This document shows positions 45,201-53,790 of a stretch of DNA of 64,000 bases, one piece after another. Numbering within the stretch: the first letter of the stretch is position 1; each line of letters starts with the position of its first letter. Both the position numbers and the translations under genes were made by a program. The notes under the pieces were generated by a model. It did not search any database. It was not told where the DNA came from and saw only the letters and a list, made by a program, of their open reading frames with translations. The DNA is from Opitutales bacterium (GTDB lineage: Bacteria; Verrucomicrobiota; Verrucomicrobiia; Opitutales; JABSRG01). The stretch covers positions 62,001-126,000 of the forward strand of contig JANQKZ010000053.1 in NCBI GenBank assembly GCA_028280845.1. The letters are read 5' to 3'.

Positions 45201-46025
45201 CTAGAGTTCAAGCCACTCATGGGCAACCAGAGCTTGCAACGCAGAATCGAGAGCCGGCAGATACGGGTGCCAGGCTTTCTCCCACTCGAGGGAGACCGGT
45301 ATCGATACCGTTTCCCCTTCTAGGCGTTCGATCAGAGGACCAAGTGGAAATTCACCCTCTCCCGGCAGAACATAGGTGTGGGGATGGTTCGCCGAGGGCT
45401 CACTGATACTGTCCTTCACATGGATATGGACGATGTGGCGCTTGAAAGCCTCCCAGGTCTGGACCGGATCTTCTCCGGAATGCTTCCAGGTATGGTGGGA
45501 GTCCCACAACAAGGCGGGCGCCACAGGCACCGATTCGAAAAGTTGCGCGATAGTTTGCGGATAGCAGAGACAGTCATGGGTTTCGATCATGATATCCACG
45601 GACCACCCCTGCTCCGCGCGGAGGCACTGCCACCAGTTCAATGAACTTCGTAGGTCATTTAAAGTTTCCACGTCCAATGTGCTGGAGATGCCTCCCCCAT
45701 CAAAAACCCGGAGCCATCGGACACCGAGGGCCTCGGCCCATGGGATAAATTGCAGAAAGGCTTCCCGGTCCCCGGGAGATGCTCCGACCAGCTTCAAGCT
45801 GGTATCCAGGCTGACCACCCTCTGGTCGAATCGCCTTAATTCATCGGCGACCCCTTGAGGATCGCCATAACGCGCTTCCAGAACGGCGATTGGATCCATG
45901 CTGCCTTCCAGAGCTCGAATTTCTATGCTTTTCATTTCATAGCGTGCGGCCAGTCGAAGCGCCGCCTTCAAGCTTGCATCCGGGCATCCCAAGGTGCTGA
46001 AAGTCCATGCGAGTTTGTGTGACAT
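45201..46025 (-). CDS. TIM-barrel sugar isomerase/epimerase-like protein
   Basis: 274 residues of the xylose-isomerase-like TIM barrel (AP_endonuc_2) family. Candidate metal ligands follow the strand ends: a Glu in MIETHDC, Asp in LLWDSHHTW, a His in VHIHVKDS and a Glu in VSLEWEKAW. It probably isomerises or epimerises a sugar or sugar acid. It sits between the sulfatase (34 bp before) and the FAH-family hydrolase (34 bp after) in one operon. Confidence 0.8.
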   Translation of the reverse strand: MSHKLAWTFSTLGCPDASLKAALRLAARYEMKSIEIRALEGSMDPIAVLEARYGDPQGVADELRRFDQRVVSLDTSLKLVGASPGDREAFLQFIPWAEALGVRWLRVFDGGGISSTLDVETLNDLRSSLNWWQCLRAEQGWSVDIMIETHDCLCYPQTIAQLFESVPVAPALLWDSHHTWKHSGEDPVQTWEAFKRHIVHIHVKDSISEPSANHPHTYVLPGEGEFPLGPLIERLEGETVSIPVSLEWEKAWHPYLPALDSALQALVAHEWLEL

Positions 46026-46059
46026 CGGGTATAGGGGTTAAGGCAATCAGGGTTCGGGG

Positions 46060-47484
46060 CTAGCGTGCGTTTCGATCAAAATCCAGCCAGTCTCCATGGG
46101 CCAGGTGCCAGGCCTTGCACCATTCATGGTGCTGGGTCATTGCTTTTGCGCTGTCTGGATCCATGGACAGGTTGTTCATCTCAAAGGGATCTTTCTCCAA
46201 GTCATAGAATTCCGGAATATCCTCCGGATCAAAAACATACTTGTAGCGTTGCGTAACAACCCCACGCCTGAAGTAGCCGTAGCCAATCTGTCCGGAGAAT
46301 TGAAAATACTGGGGTTCATCCGGAAGTGTGGCTTCCCCGCTCAATAAGGGAACTAGAGACCGGCCGTCCATGGCATCAGGCACCTCGAGGCCAGCCAGAT
46401 CCAGCAGTGTGGGAGCGACATCCAGATGACTGCACAGCCCCCCGTGGCTACCGGAATGCCCTCCGGGCAGCCGTGCGATCATGGGAACGTGCACCGTCTG
46501 CTCATAGAGCTCATTGATGCCAAACATCCGGTGACTGCCCAAGTGGTGCCCATGATCGCTGGTAAAGAGCACCAGCGTGTTGTCGTCCAGTCCCAGAGCT
46601 TCCAGCTTATCCAGGACGCGCCCAAAGCAATCGTCGGCCACACCGAGTAGGGCCAGGTGCGCCGCCCAGGCATTCCGCATATCCAGTTCGGAGGCAGAGC
46701 GGGCGAGCTGGCGAGCGACGGAACGGTCACGGTTTGCCGGTTCCCCCTCGGCGGGCTGCCCGAGATACGGGGGCAGTTCCAGGGTTTCTGGCGTATACCA
46801 GGAATTGAAGGGCTCCGGGACGACTAACGGCGGGTGTGGAGATGGAATGGAGAAAAACGCGGCAAAGGGCTGGTTGCTTTTAATGGCTGACTCCAGCCAG
46901 GTTTCCATTTGATCCGTAAAGTAGTAATCCCGAAATGATGCTTTGGAGCCCTCCCAGGTGCCGGTTGCAGGATGCGAGTAGCGGCTGGGATTGACCCGAT
47001 CCGGGAGGACTTCCTCCACATCCTTATAGTAATAATCCAGAAAGGCCGCCTCCCGCCCTTCCCATCCCGGATGCGCCGGTAGCCCCTCAGCCTGTAACCA
47101 GGCTTCGTAATCTTCTTTGTCCAGCCAGGTCGAGTGCGGGTGCTGGTCTCTTCCCGTCGGCCGGACCCGGATATCATTTTTCCCGATGTAGCCCACATGG
47201 TAACCCGCTTGTTCCAGATAGACCGTGGCCAGGCTCTGCTCCCGGGCTTCCTTCCCGCTGAAGTCATTGATGGGGATCCCCCTCGTGGGATAGTGCCCGG
47301 TAGCCATGGCCGTTCTGGCCGGAATGCAGAGGGGGGAGGTGGTGTAGGCACGTGTAAAGACCATGGCATCCCTGGAAAACTGGTTGAGCCGAGGCATCAC
47401 TTCTCGACCGCCCTGAACCATGTCGAGGCTGTCGAAGCGCTGGTGATCGGTGATCACGACTAGAATATTCGGTCTCGAGTTCAT
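46060..47484 (-). CDS. Formylglycine-type sulfatase without signal peptide
   Basis: 474 residues. The sulfatase signature CxPxR is at Cys53 (SPLCIPARTAMATGHYP), with the cysteine to be converted to formylglycine. The N-terminal metal aspartate is in VVITDHQRFDSLD, and the distal metal site is in FTSDHGHHLGSH. The protein starts MNSRPNILVV with no signal peptide, so unlike most bacterial sulfatases it should act in the cytoplasm. The ATG overlaps the symporter stop as ATGA. It likely removes sulfate from a sugar imported by that symporter. The maturase is not in the window. Confidence 0.9.
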   Translation of the reverse strand: MNSRPNILVVITDHQRFDSLDMVQGGREVMPRLNQFSRDAMVFTRAYTTSPLCIPARTAMATGHYPTRGIPINDFSGKEAREQSLATVYLEQAGYHVGYIGKNDIRVRPTGRDQHPHSTWLDKEDYEAWLQAEGLPAHPGWEGREAAFLDYYYKDVEEVLPDRVNPSRYSHPATGTWEGSKASFRDYYFTDQMETWLESAIKSNQPFAAFFSIPSPHPPLVVPEPFNSWYTPETLELPPYLGQPAEGEPANRDRSVARQLARSASELDMRNAWAAHLALLGVADDCFGRVLDKLEALGLDDNTLVLFTSDHGHHLGSHRMFGINELYEQTVHVPMIARLPGGHSGSHGGLCSHLDVAPTLLDLAGLEVPDAMDGRSLVPLLSGEATLPDEPQYFQFSGQIGYGYFRRGVVTQRYKYVFDPEDIPEFYDLEKDPFEMNNLSMDPDSAKAMTQHHEWCKAWHLAHGDWLDFDRNAR

Positions 47485-49283
47485 GGTAATCGGGATGAGA
47501 ATGGCGTTGAGGATGTCACGGATCGGCGCCCAATTCTATTCATAACAAAACCGGCGCCCCCGATAAACGAGCCCACCAGGATGATGCCCCATCGCCCATC
47601 CAGTGTCCATGGGTTATCCACCATGAGGAGTAGCAGAATACCGCCTCCAATCACCATGAGGAAGGTTCCGATTATGGTCATCTGGAGCTCGTCATTGGCC
47701 TCACCCACTTCGTTCTTGAAATCAATGGGCCTGTGCATCGTTTTGAAAAAGGATGCTGCCTGCTCTTTGTAAGTCGCCGAAGTCTTCGCCCAAAACAGGG
47801 TCGATAGCAGGAAGGTACTTACACTGACCGCCCCATTAACAAACACGATCGTTTGAAACTTCCAGGGCTCAGCCAGGATAGGCAGAGCATCCGCCAGCCA
47901 CGGAACATTGCCGGCCATGGCCGCCATGCTGGAGGGGATGGCCGTCACACCGATACTGAAAAGGGCCGCCCAGCCGGGAACTTTGCGGATGAGCAACCCC
48001 ATGAGCATGGGGACCGCCATCGGCATCCCGAGGATCGCTCCAACCTGAAGCATGAAATCAAAGACTCCTGCCCCTTCCTGCATCGAGAGGTACAAGGCGA
48101 TGATGATAATACTCATTCCGAGAAGCAGGGTCCAGGCCTGCCCCAGGCGCATCAGCTTTTTTCCTTCAAGGGCGGGTTTCCCCAGGATCCGGCAGACCTG
48201 AGGATAAATGTTCAGGGTAAAGATGGCGGCGTTCCGATTCAGCCCGGTATCGAGATTGGACATCGTAGCGGCAAACATGGCGACCACCATGAGTGCCGCC
48301 ATCCCGGCGGGTAACACCTCCATCGCAGCGACCGCATAAGCCGATTCTGCCGGGTTGGACAAGTTCATCGCCAGCACCTGTTGGTCGTAGAGGAGCCGAG
48401 CCGTGATCGGAGGAATAAACCAGAACAGCAGACCAACGGTCGACAGCGTGCAATCCAGGATTGCTGCCTTGCGCGCTTCCCGGCCATCTTTCACCGCAAA
48501 ATAGCGAACCGCCGTGATCAGCGACATTTGGTTCGGAATGTTCTTCACCAGGATGGCGATAGCCCAGGCTATCGTAAAATCCGATACCCGGTCCTGAAAT
48601 TCCACCGTATTGAACATCCGAAAATCCTGCGATAAGCCTGCGGCCTGTATCCCCTGAAACAGCGCCCCTAAGCCCCCAATCTCGCGTAAACACAGGAAGC
48701 AGACAAACAGGGTGATCGGCACCAGGATCAGCCCCTGGACAAAGTCGGTCCCCATCACCGCCCAGCTCCCCCCAAAGAAGGAATACGTCAGCACGATGAG
48801 GCCTATCCCCACGATAACCCACTGAATATCCAGCCCGAACACCGCTGAGCTGAAAATGGCCAGGCCATAGAGCTGGATAGACGATATCAGCAAGTTATTC
48901 AGGATTCCGAAATAGCTGTAGAACTGCTCGGTGGATCCCCCGAACCGGCGACGTAAGACTTCCGGCGCGGTCACGGCCCGTATCTGGCGAAATTTGTCCG
49001 CGAAAAAGAGGGCGGTCATCAAAGCCGTGAGCGGAGCTATCATGTAGATCACCATCACACTCCAGCCTGCGGTGAAGGCTACGCCCGCCGCTCCCGTAAA
49101 GGTCCATGCCGTATAGTTGGCAACAAAGGCACTGGTTCCCACCAGCCACCAGGTTCCCTTACATCCATTCCGGAAATAATCATCCACATTGCGATTTAAC
49201 CGCCGGAAAACGAAAGCCAGCCCAATCAAAACACCAAAGTACAAGACCACCACGAGGGCCTCAATGGGGAGAGTGGACGACAT
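47481..49283 (-). CDS. Sodium:solute symporter (SSS family)
   Basis: About 600 residues from the ATG at 49283 (a Met at 49307 adds eight residues). Roughly 14 TM spans in the SSS/SGLT pattern: SAFVANYTAWTFTGAAG, the inverted-repeat core and FGGSWAVMGTDFVQGLI. Family members use Na+ to bring in sugars, sugar acids, amino acids or other carboxylates. It is first in the minus-strand operon and overlaps the sulfatase gene by 4 bp, so uptake and desulfation are probably linked. Confidence 0.9.
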   Translation of the reverse strand: MSSTLPIEALVVVLYFGVLIGLAFVFRRLNRNVDDYFRNGCKGTWWLVGTSAFVANYTAWTFTGAAGVAFTAGWSVMVIYMIAPLTALMTALFFADKFRQIRAVTAPEVLRRRFGGSTEQFYSYFGILNNLLISSIQLYGLAIFSSAVFGLDIQWVIVGIGLIVLTYSFFGGSWAVMGTDFVQGLILVPITLFVCFLCLREIGGLGALFQGIQAAGLSQDFRMFNTVEFQDRVSDFTIAWAIAILVKNIPNQMSLITAVRYFAVKDGREARKAAILDCTLSTVGLLFWFIPPITARLLYDQQVLAMNLSNPAESAYAVAAMEVLPAGMAALMVVAMFAATMSNLDTGLNRNAAIFTLNIYPQVCRILGKPALEGKKLMRLGQAWTLLLGMSIIIIALYLSMQEGAGVFDFMLQVGAILGMPMAVPMLMGLLIRKVPGWAALFSIGVTAIPSSMAAMAGNVPWLADALPILAEPWKFQTIVFVNGAVSVSTFLLSTLFWAKTSATYKEQAASFFKTMHRPIDFKNEVGEANDELQMTIIGTFLMVIGGGILLLLMVDNPWTLDGRWGIILVGSFIGGAGFVMNRIGRRSVTSSTPFSSRLP

Positions 49284-49398
49284 ACTCAGGTCGTTATTAC
49301 CGACCATAAGCCGAATGCGGAGGGTGCTTTCAGTTTACGGAAAGATGAATACCTGGTCTCAAACCAATGGATGAGTAATGAGTGTATCCGCCATCCGT

Positions 49399-50265
49399 CT
49401 ATCCCATTTCGGGCCCAGCCGATGCGAAATGCCGGGACAGGACCTCCATCTTCGGCAGGGGCCGAGGACCTTTAATCAGGCGCCGGAACCCGCGTTCCCG
49501 GATGAACCCATAGCCTTCGAGCCAGCCGGTCCAATTCTTCTGATGAGCAAACGCGTCGATAAGGAACGGACCTGGGAGGGAAGCCATTGCCACCTGCAAT
49601 AGCTCACGCGCGATGGTCACATCCTCAGCAATCAGGGGCCCAAGATGAGTTGCGAGTGACCCGGGCCGCCCAAATATTATACCACGCGGGGTCTGGTCCG
49701 AACCAACGGCTTTCCAGGCTAATCCGGGTCCTTGCTGCTGCAGGTAAGCCAAGAGGGCCTCGCGCAACCAACCGGATCTATCCTGACAAAGCGTAGATAA
49801 GGCCCCGATTTCAGCCGCTTGGATTGGCTCCAGAATATAACCCGCATCCAACACCTGCTCTTGCGTGAGGCCTGCTTGCAGGACGTAACGCGACAGCAGG
49901 ATGTCCCCGGAAAACCCAAGGTGGCCATACACCGCTTCGCCTGCCGGAGTGGCATCCAGGCAGGGGGATGCGCCCCTGGATTCCAACCAGGCAATGGCTT
50001 CGCTCATCAACGAGGTGGCCAATCCTCGTCGGCGATAGTCCGGATCGGTTAAAACCATGCTGATCCATCCGGAGTGTCCACTCCATTGGGAGGCGATTGC
50101 ACTGGCCACCAATCGCCCGTCAGTCCGGTAATATCCCCATCCACTGCCACTCCTGATTAAATATCGCCAATCGTCGACGGTCTGGTTCCAACCCGCCAGG
50201 CAGGACAGGCGGAGGCCCTGTTCCGCATCGGCGGGGATAATAGGCTGAAGGGTTAACACACCCAT
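49399..50265 (-). CDS. GNAT acetyltransferase-type protein with C-terminal second domain
   Basis: 288 residues. The first half is a GNAT domain with the acetyl-CoA loop in LTDPDYRRRGLATSLMSEAI and a GEAVYGHLGFSGD end. The second half resembles a further GNAT-like domain (ILEPIQAAEIGALSTLCQDRSG onward, ending GFIRERGFRRLIKGP), as in the YitH/HsdM-type two-domain group. The substrate is unknown. The gene is isolated, 115 bp before the symporter gene start, and is divergent from the enolase-superfamily gene. Confidence 0.8.
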   Translation of the reverse strand: MGVLTLQPIIPADAEQGLRLSCLAGWNQTVDDWRYLIRSGSGWGYYRTDGRLVASAIASQWSGHSGWISMVLTDPDYRRRGLATSLMSEAIAWLESRGASPCLDATPAGEAVYGHLGFSGDILLSRYVLQAGLTQEQVLDAGYILEPIQAAEIGALSTLCQDRSGWLREALLAYLQQQGPGLAWKAVGSDQTPRGIIFGRPGSLATHLGPLIAEDVTIARELLQVAMASLPGPFLIDAFAHQKNWTGWLEGYGFIRERGFRRLIKGPRPLPKMEVLSRHFASAGPEMG

Positions 50266-50386
50266 GCCTGTTTATGGCATGGCTTTAAGCTAGCCGCGCA
50301 ATTCTTTTCGATTTACCATAAAATCGTCGGAAACAGGGTTTAGCTGGCAAGGTGTCATACACTCCCAACTCTAATTTAAAAACCTC

Positions 50387-51583
50387 ATGAAAATTTCAAA
50401 TATCAAACTCTACACCATTAAGACCGGGGATACCGGCGCCCGCGGGGCAGCCATGGGTGAATCCCAGTACTGGGGCGGGGGTTGGCAGGCCCAGACCCTG
50501 ATCGCCAACCCCATGTCCGTTTATCCGGAATACGCCCGTGTCCGCTCCCTGTGGATGGGGCCCGGACAAGATCCCTTCGCCATTGAAATCGAAACCGATG
50601 ACGGGGCCTCCGGCTTTGCCGTGAACTACGGGGGCGGTGAGTTTGCCTGTTCCATTATCGAAAAGCATTTTAAACGGTTCCTCATCGGGCAGGACCCGTT
50701 TGATATAGAAAAATTCTGGGACCAGATGAACCGCTCCACCATGCCTTACGGGTTGGGCGGCACCGTTCAGATGGCCATCGCCGGGGTCGATCTCGCCCTC
50801 TTTGATCTGGTGGCCAAAGTCCTCAATGTGCCGGTTTATAAAATGCTGGGTGGTCAGACGAAAGCCAACATTCCCTGCTATGCCACGATCCATCCGGACT
50901 TTGCCGATTCCTGGAAGGACCGCGGCTTCCTCGGTGTCAAAATTGCCGCGCCCTGGGGCGTGGAAAGCGGTCGCGATGGGATCCGCAACATGGAAAAACT
51001 CCTCATCAAGCTTCGGGAAGACCTTGGGGATGATATGGAAATCATGGTCGACTGCTATTTAGCCTGGGATATCGAGTTTACCCACCGCGTAGCCGAACGG
51101 GTCCGTGACCTCGATATCAAGTGGTTCGAGGATCCGCTCCAGAATGGGTGGGCGACCGACGCCAACCAACGCCTCCGGGAACGCATTGCCCCCATTCAGC
51201 TGGCCACCGGCAACCTGGAGTATCACTACAAAGCCTTTCATGACATCATTCGCAGTGAGGCGACTGATATTATTCAGCCGGAAATCCAGTGGGCGGGTGG
51301 ATTGACCGCCACCCGGCGCATCGCGGCCATGGCCAAGCCCTACGACATGCCGGTCATTCCCCATGGAGCGTCGGTCTACAATTACCACTTTGTCATGTCC
51401 AATACCAACTCCCCCTACGCGGAGTACCTGACCGTTGGCGAGGGACGGGACATCCAGCCCATCTTCGATACCATTATTGGCGAACCGCTCCCGGAAAATG
51501 GCCGCATCACCCTGGACCCGGACAAACCCGGTTTCGGCGTGGAACTGAACCGAGAGAAGCTGGAGCTGTTTCCAAGTGGATAA
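50387..51583 (+). CDS. Enolase-superfamily dehydratase, L-rhamnonate dehydratase-like
   Basis: 398 residues of the mandelate-racemase subgroup. Metal ligands Asp222 (MVDCYLAWD) and Glu248 (KWFEDPL) are in place, as is the catalytic histidine His326 in IPHGASVYNYH. The C-terminal DKPGFGVELNRE and the WAGGLT segment are close to E. coli RhmD as remembered. The third ligand position, usually Glu in a GE pair, reads GNLEYH here (Asn276, Glu278), so coordination or substrate may differ. It likely dehydrates a C6 deoxy-sugar acid to a 2-keto-3-deoxy acid. It stands alone and divergent from the GNAT gene. Confidence 0.85.
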   Translation: MKISNIKLYTIKTGDTGARGAAMGESQYWGGGWQAQTLIANPMSVYPEYARVRSLWMGPGQDPFAIEIETDDGASGFAVNYGGGEFACSIIEKHFKRFLIGQDPFDIEKFWDQMNRSTMPYGLGGTVQMAIAGVDLALFDLVAKVLNVPVYKMLGGQTKANIPCYATIHPDFADSWKDRGFLGVKIAAPWGVESGRDGIRNMEKLLIKLREDLGDDMEIMVDCYLAWDIEFTHRVAERVRDLDIKWFEDPLQNGWATDANQRLRERIAPIQLATGNLEYHYKAFHDIIRSEATDIIQPEIQWAGGLTATRRIAAMAKPYDMPVIPHGASVYNYHFVMSNTNSPYAEYLTVGEGRDIQPIFDTIIGEPLPENGRITLDPDKPGFGVELNREKLELFPSG

Positions 51584-51622
51584 TCAGCATGTATTTAAAT
51601 TTTAAATACAAATTATATAGGC

Positions 51623-51675
51623 ATAAGTCCAAATACCCATGGAAGGTTAAATCATAGCCTTAGGTGAAGGCGGAC
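51623..51675 (+). repeat. Degenerate duplicate of the start of the downstream peptidase gene
   Basis: From an ATG at 51639 the next 36 bases match the first 36 bases of the gene at 51739 at 29 positions, and all seven differences are transitions. The frame reads MEG-stop-IIALGEGG against MKGQIIALGGGG. Upstream, ATAAGTCCAAA (51623) matches ATAAGTCTAAA (51716). It appears to be a relic of a local duplication. Confidence 0.7.
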
Positions 51676-51738
51676 CTGTCACGCCTTAGCCTATCAAAAC
51701 CTTGCGACGGTCCTGATAAGTCTAAAGGTTAAGAGTGA

Positions 51739-52443
51739 ATGAAAGGTCAGATCATAGCCCTGGGCGGAGGCGGATTCCTCATGGAGCCGAATAACCCGCT
51801 CCTGGATGATTACATCCTGCAGCAGACGGAAGCGGAAGATCCGAAAATCTGTTTTTTCCCCCATGCGACCTCAGACCCGAATCGATCTGTCGTGGAATTT
51901 TTCAAGGCTTTTTCCCCAAAGCGATGCCGCCCGCAGTTCCTCTCCCTCTTCGCTCCCCACACCGCTGATATTGAATCCTTCATTCTTGAACAGGATATCA
52001 TTTATGTGGGCGGCGGAAATACGAGGAGCATGCTCGCCCTCTGGCGCGAGTGGGACCTTCCCCGTATCCTGACCCGGGCCTGCGCGCAGGGAACCATCCT
52101 ATCCGGGGTTAGTGCGGGAGCCAACTGCTGGTTTCAGCAGTGCACCACCGACTCCATCCCCGGGCGCTTATCCGTGCTTCCCGGTCTCGGCTACCTCCAG
52201 GGCAGCTTTACGCCGCATTATGATGGCGAGGCCGAACGCCGCCCCGCCCTTCACCGTATGTTAACTGCAGGGGAAATCTCGGGTGGATACGCCTGCGATG
52301 ATGGCGCCGCCCTCCACCTTGTAGACGGGGAACTGAACACCGTTGTCATATCGCGCCCCGCAGCCAAGGCCTACCAACTCCAACGGGATGGGGACCAGCT
52401 CGTGGAAACCCGCCTGCCGTCTCAATTTCTCGGAGCAACCTGA
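51739..52443 (+). CDS. Peptidase E-like (S51) aspartyl dipeptidase family protein
   Basis: 234 residues. The S51 nucleophile is Ser125 in SGVSAGANCW, the nucleotide-like loop YVGGGNTRSM precedes it, and His160 (FTPHYDGE) and an acidic residue in YACDDGAALHL complete the likely catalytic set. Peptidase E cleaves N-terminal Asp-X dipeptides, and cyanophycinase relatives share the fold. It is a cytoplasmic enzyme. A relic copy of its 5' end lies 100 bp upstream. Codon use is ordinary. Confidence 0.85.
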   Translation: MKGQIIALGGGGFLMEPNNPLLDDYILQQTEAEDPKICFFPHATSDPNRSVVEFFKAFSPKRCRPQFLSLFAPHTADIESFILEQDIIYVGGGNTRSMLALWREWDLPRILTRACAQGTILSGVSAGANCWFQQCTTDSIPGRLSVLPGLGYLQGSFTPHYDGEAERRPALHRMLTAGEISGGYACDDGAALHLVDGELNTVVISRPAAKAYQLQRDGDQLVETRLPSQFLGAT

Positions 52444-52682
52444 TCATCCCTGAAACAGGTTGACGCAACCCTCTGCCAGAGCGACAGATGAACTCAGCTC
52501 AATCCCCGTTTTCCAAATTGCCCCTCCAACGAATTCGAGCTGAGCTTCCCGAATAAACCTGCACGACGCGCACCTGCTATTCTGTTCCTTAATGAAATAT
52601 GAAAAGCGTTAAAGAATCTGAATGAGGAGCTCTCACTAAAAATGTTATCCGCACCTCCACTTAGCGGTCGGCGAAATAAAAA

Positions 52683-53231
52683 ATGAAACGGTACACAGCA
52701 TTTCTTCGAGGCATCAACTTGGGCAAGCGGCGTATCGCGATGGCGAAACTCGTGGAGATATTCGAAGGCCTCGGACATCAGGATGTGGCCTCCTTCATTG
52801 CGAGCGGAAACATTATTTTTAGCAGCCGAAAACGTAAGATATCGTCGATCGAAACGACGGCGAGCAAAGCACTGAATGATACTCTCGGGTATGAGGTAGA
52901 GGTTTTCGTTCGGACTGCCGAAGATCTCATTAAGATCGGAGACTCAAAGCGGTTTGAAGATCAGGAATCGAACGGGGCCACGCTGCACGTCGGCTTCATG
53001 CGACATGCTCTGGATAGCGGGACAAAGGCTGCATTCGAGGCGGTAAAGACCGCTGAAGACACCTTCTATGTGGTGGGCCGGGAGTTCTATTGGGTATGTT
53101 ACACCAAGATGTCTCAATCGAAGGTTTGGGAGCTACCGGAAGCGAGAAACCTTGATCTTCCGAGTTGCACACTCCGGAACATTTCCACGATCAGAAAGCT
53201 GGTCGCGAAATTCCTTAAAACTAAACCTTAA
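52683..53231 (+). CDS. DUF1697-family protein
   Basis: 182 residues starting MKRYTAFLRGINLGKRRIAMAKLVEIFEGLG, the standard opening of DUF1697, with FIASGNIIFSS also conserved. The family is widespread and uncharacterised and is often carried as an accessory gene. It stands alone in a 240-bp and 60-bp gap pair, followed by the DUF5069 gene. Upstream (52493-52544) an 8-bp inverted repeat with a 36-nt loop was noticed, but no regulatory role is claimed. Confidence 0.85.
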   Translation: MKRYTAFLRGINLGKRRIAMAKLVEIFEGLGHQDVASFIASGNIIFSSRKRKISSIETTASKALNDTLGYEVEVFVRTAEDLIKIGDSKRFEDQESNGATLHVGFMRHALDSGTKAAFEAVKTAEDTFYVVGREFYWVCYTKMSQSKVWELPEARNLDLPSCTLRNISTIRKLVAKFLKTKP

Positions 53232-53290
53232 ATTAGGCGGCCGCCCAGCCTGTCTGTCGAAGCTTCGACCTAGTCAATCAAAATTTAAAA

Positions 53291-53731
53291 ATGGAAAAGA
53301 TAATCCCGTTAATCAGCTCAGGCACAAAGGGCCCGCTTGGGGTGATGCACCTTCCAAGGCTTTGGTTGAAAGCCTTACTCGGGGCAACTGGAAGGCTGCC
53401 GGAAGGATATAAGGACATCCGTCCTGGATTTGATTACATGGTCCTGGAGGGGCTAGGTATTGATCCTGACACTGCTCGCGATTTCATTTTCAGTCATCGG
53501 CCAACCTACCTGACTTTCGAGCAATGGATTATCGACCAACCCGGAGTAGATGTATCCGAGGAGAATATATCCAGAATTAATGATATGGTTGAAAGCCGGA
53601 AGAAAAGACCAGAGTCGCGCAGCAGAATGCTCTTGGAGAATGACCTTTCTGAGGACTCCGAAATTGATGATTCGATTATGCTGAACAACTTAGATGACTG
53701 GAAGGAGATCCATCATCAGTTATCAGAATAA
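53291..53731 (+). CDS. DUF5069-like protein
   Basis: 146 residues. GVMHLPRLWLKALLGATGRLPEGY recalls the LPRLLDKARA motif of DUF5069, a family without known function, and FEQWIIDQPGVDVSEENISRIN is a second conserved block. The C-terminal 35 residues are acidic (NDLSEDSEIDDSIMLNNLDDW). It lies 59 bp after the DUF1697 gene and is convergent with the minus-strand dehydrogenase gene. The family assignment is moderate. Confidence 0.65.
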   Translation: MEKIIPLISSGTKGPLGVMHLPRLWLKALLGATGRLPEGYKDIRPGFDYMVLEGLGIDPDTARDFIFSHRPTYLTFEQWIIDQPGVDVSEENISRINDMVESRKKRPESRSRMLLENDLSEDSEIDDSIMLNNLDDWKEIHHQLSE

Positions 53732-53790
53732 TTCGATCCGGGCGCCGCTATGTTTTGAGCGAAGCGGGCGTGCGACAGATAAGAACCGCT

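Noticed and set aside
52444-53290. Integron-type attC sites around the DUF1697 and DUF5069 genes, which are typical cassette genes
   Set aside because: Only an 8-bp inverted repeat (52493-52544) was found, without the paired RYYYAAC/GTTRRRY boxes; no integrase is visible.
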